Positions 14,081 to 14,098 of a stretch of DNA of 14,098 nucleotides are shown here, in pieces (the first letter of the stretch is position 1; the number at the start of each line of letters is the position of its first letter). A program made the position numbers and the translations under genes. The notes under the pieces were generated by a model that was not told the DNA's origin, made no database searches, and saw only the letters and a list, made by a program, of their open reading frames with translations. Origin of the DNA: Lachnospiraceae bacterium UBA3814 (GTDB lineage: Bacteria > Bacillota > Clostridia > Lachnospirales > Lachnospiraceae); contig DFEA01000029.1 of NCBI GenBank assembly GCA_002368575.1, forward strand, positions 20,334-34,431, written 5' to 3'.

Positions 14081-14098
14081 GCTTAATACCTCAGGGTT

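Noticed and set aside
1..14098. CRISPR array, tRNA genes, insertion sequences
   Set aside because: No regularly spaced repeats, no tRNA-like cloverleaf and no transposase were seen on either strand.

Overview
The window reads as a chromosomal segment from a Gram-positive anaerobe of the Clostridia, most likely Lachnospiraceae-like. This rests on strong AGGAGG-type ribosome binding sites, heavy AGG and ATA codon use, an infC-rpmI-rplT cluster with a leader of the low-GC Gram-positive type, a SEC-C protein of clostridial type, and signalling proteins typical of motile gut or rumen clostridia. The taxonomic call is an inference. I see no insertion sequence, tRNA, rRNA, CRISPR array or prophage gene.

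Layout. Bases 1-2440 (+) hold the 3' part of a methyl-accepting chemotaxis protein and an HD-GYP-like protein that has lost key catalytic residues. Bases 2447-6443 form an L-fucose module: a LacI-family regulator and L-fucose isomerase (both -), and a divergent AraC-family regulator (+). The isomerase and AraC genes share a short intergenic region in which their two promoters interleave. Bases 6504-13991 are all on the minus strand. In transcription order they are: a small coiled-coil hypothetical, a SEC-C protein, thrS, a membrane GGDEF-EAL protein, infC, rpmI, rplT and an Sfp-type phosphopantetheinyl transferase.

How it works together. The first minus-strand unit (hypothetical, SEC-C, thrS, GGDEF-EAL) has a promoter near 14022-14050 and short gaps. 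A second promoter overlaps the stop codon of the GGDEF-EAL gene and starts a leader of about 414 nt ahead of infC. The leader holds, in order, a three-way-junction domain fitting an L20 leader, an intrinsic terminator (attenuator), a large multibranched fold of unknown role, and another strong hairpin. infC most likely starts at AUU, the classical IF3 autoregulation signal. The 189-nt rpmI-rplT spacer is also structured and repeats the core sequence of the proposed L20 domain. That suggests L20 controls this operon at two places. The phosphopantetheinyl transferase overlaps the rplT stop codon by 4 nt and is probably translationally coupled to it.

Most worth a second look: the duplicated L20-like motif, the unexplained fold at 8584-8692, the AUU start, the degenerate signalling domains (HD-GYP without HD, GGDEF without GGDEF) and the c-di-GMP gene lying between thrS and infC.
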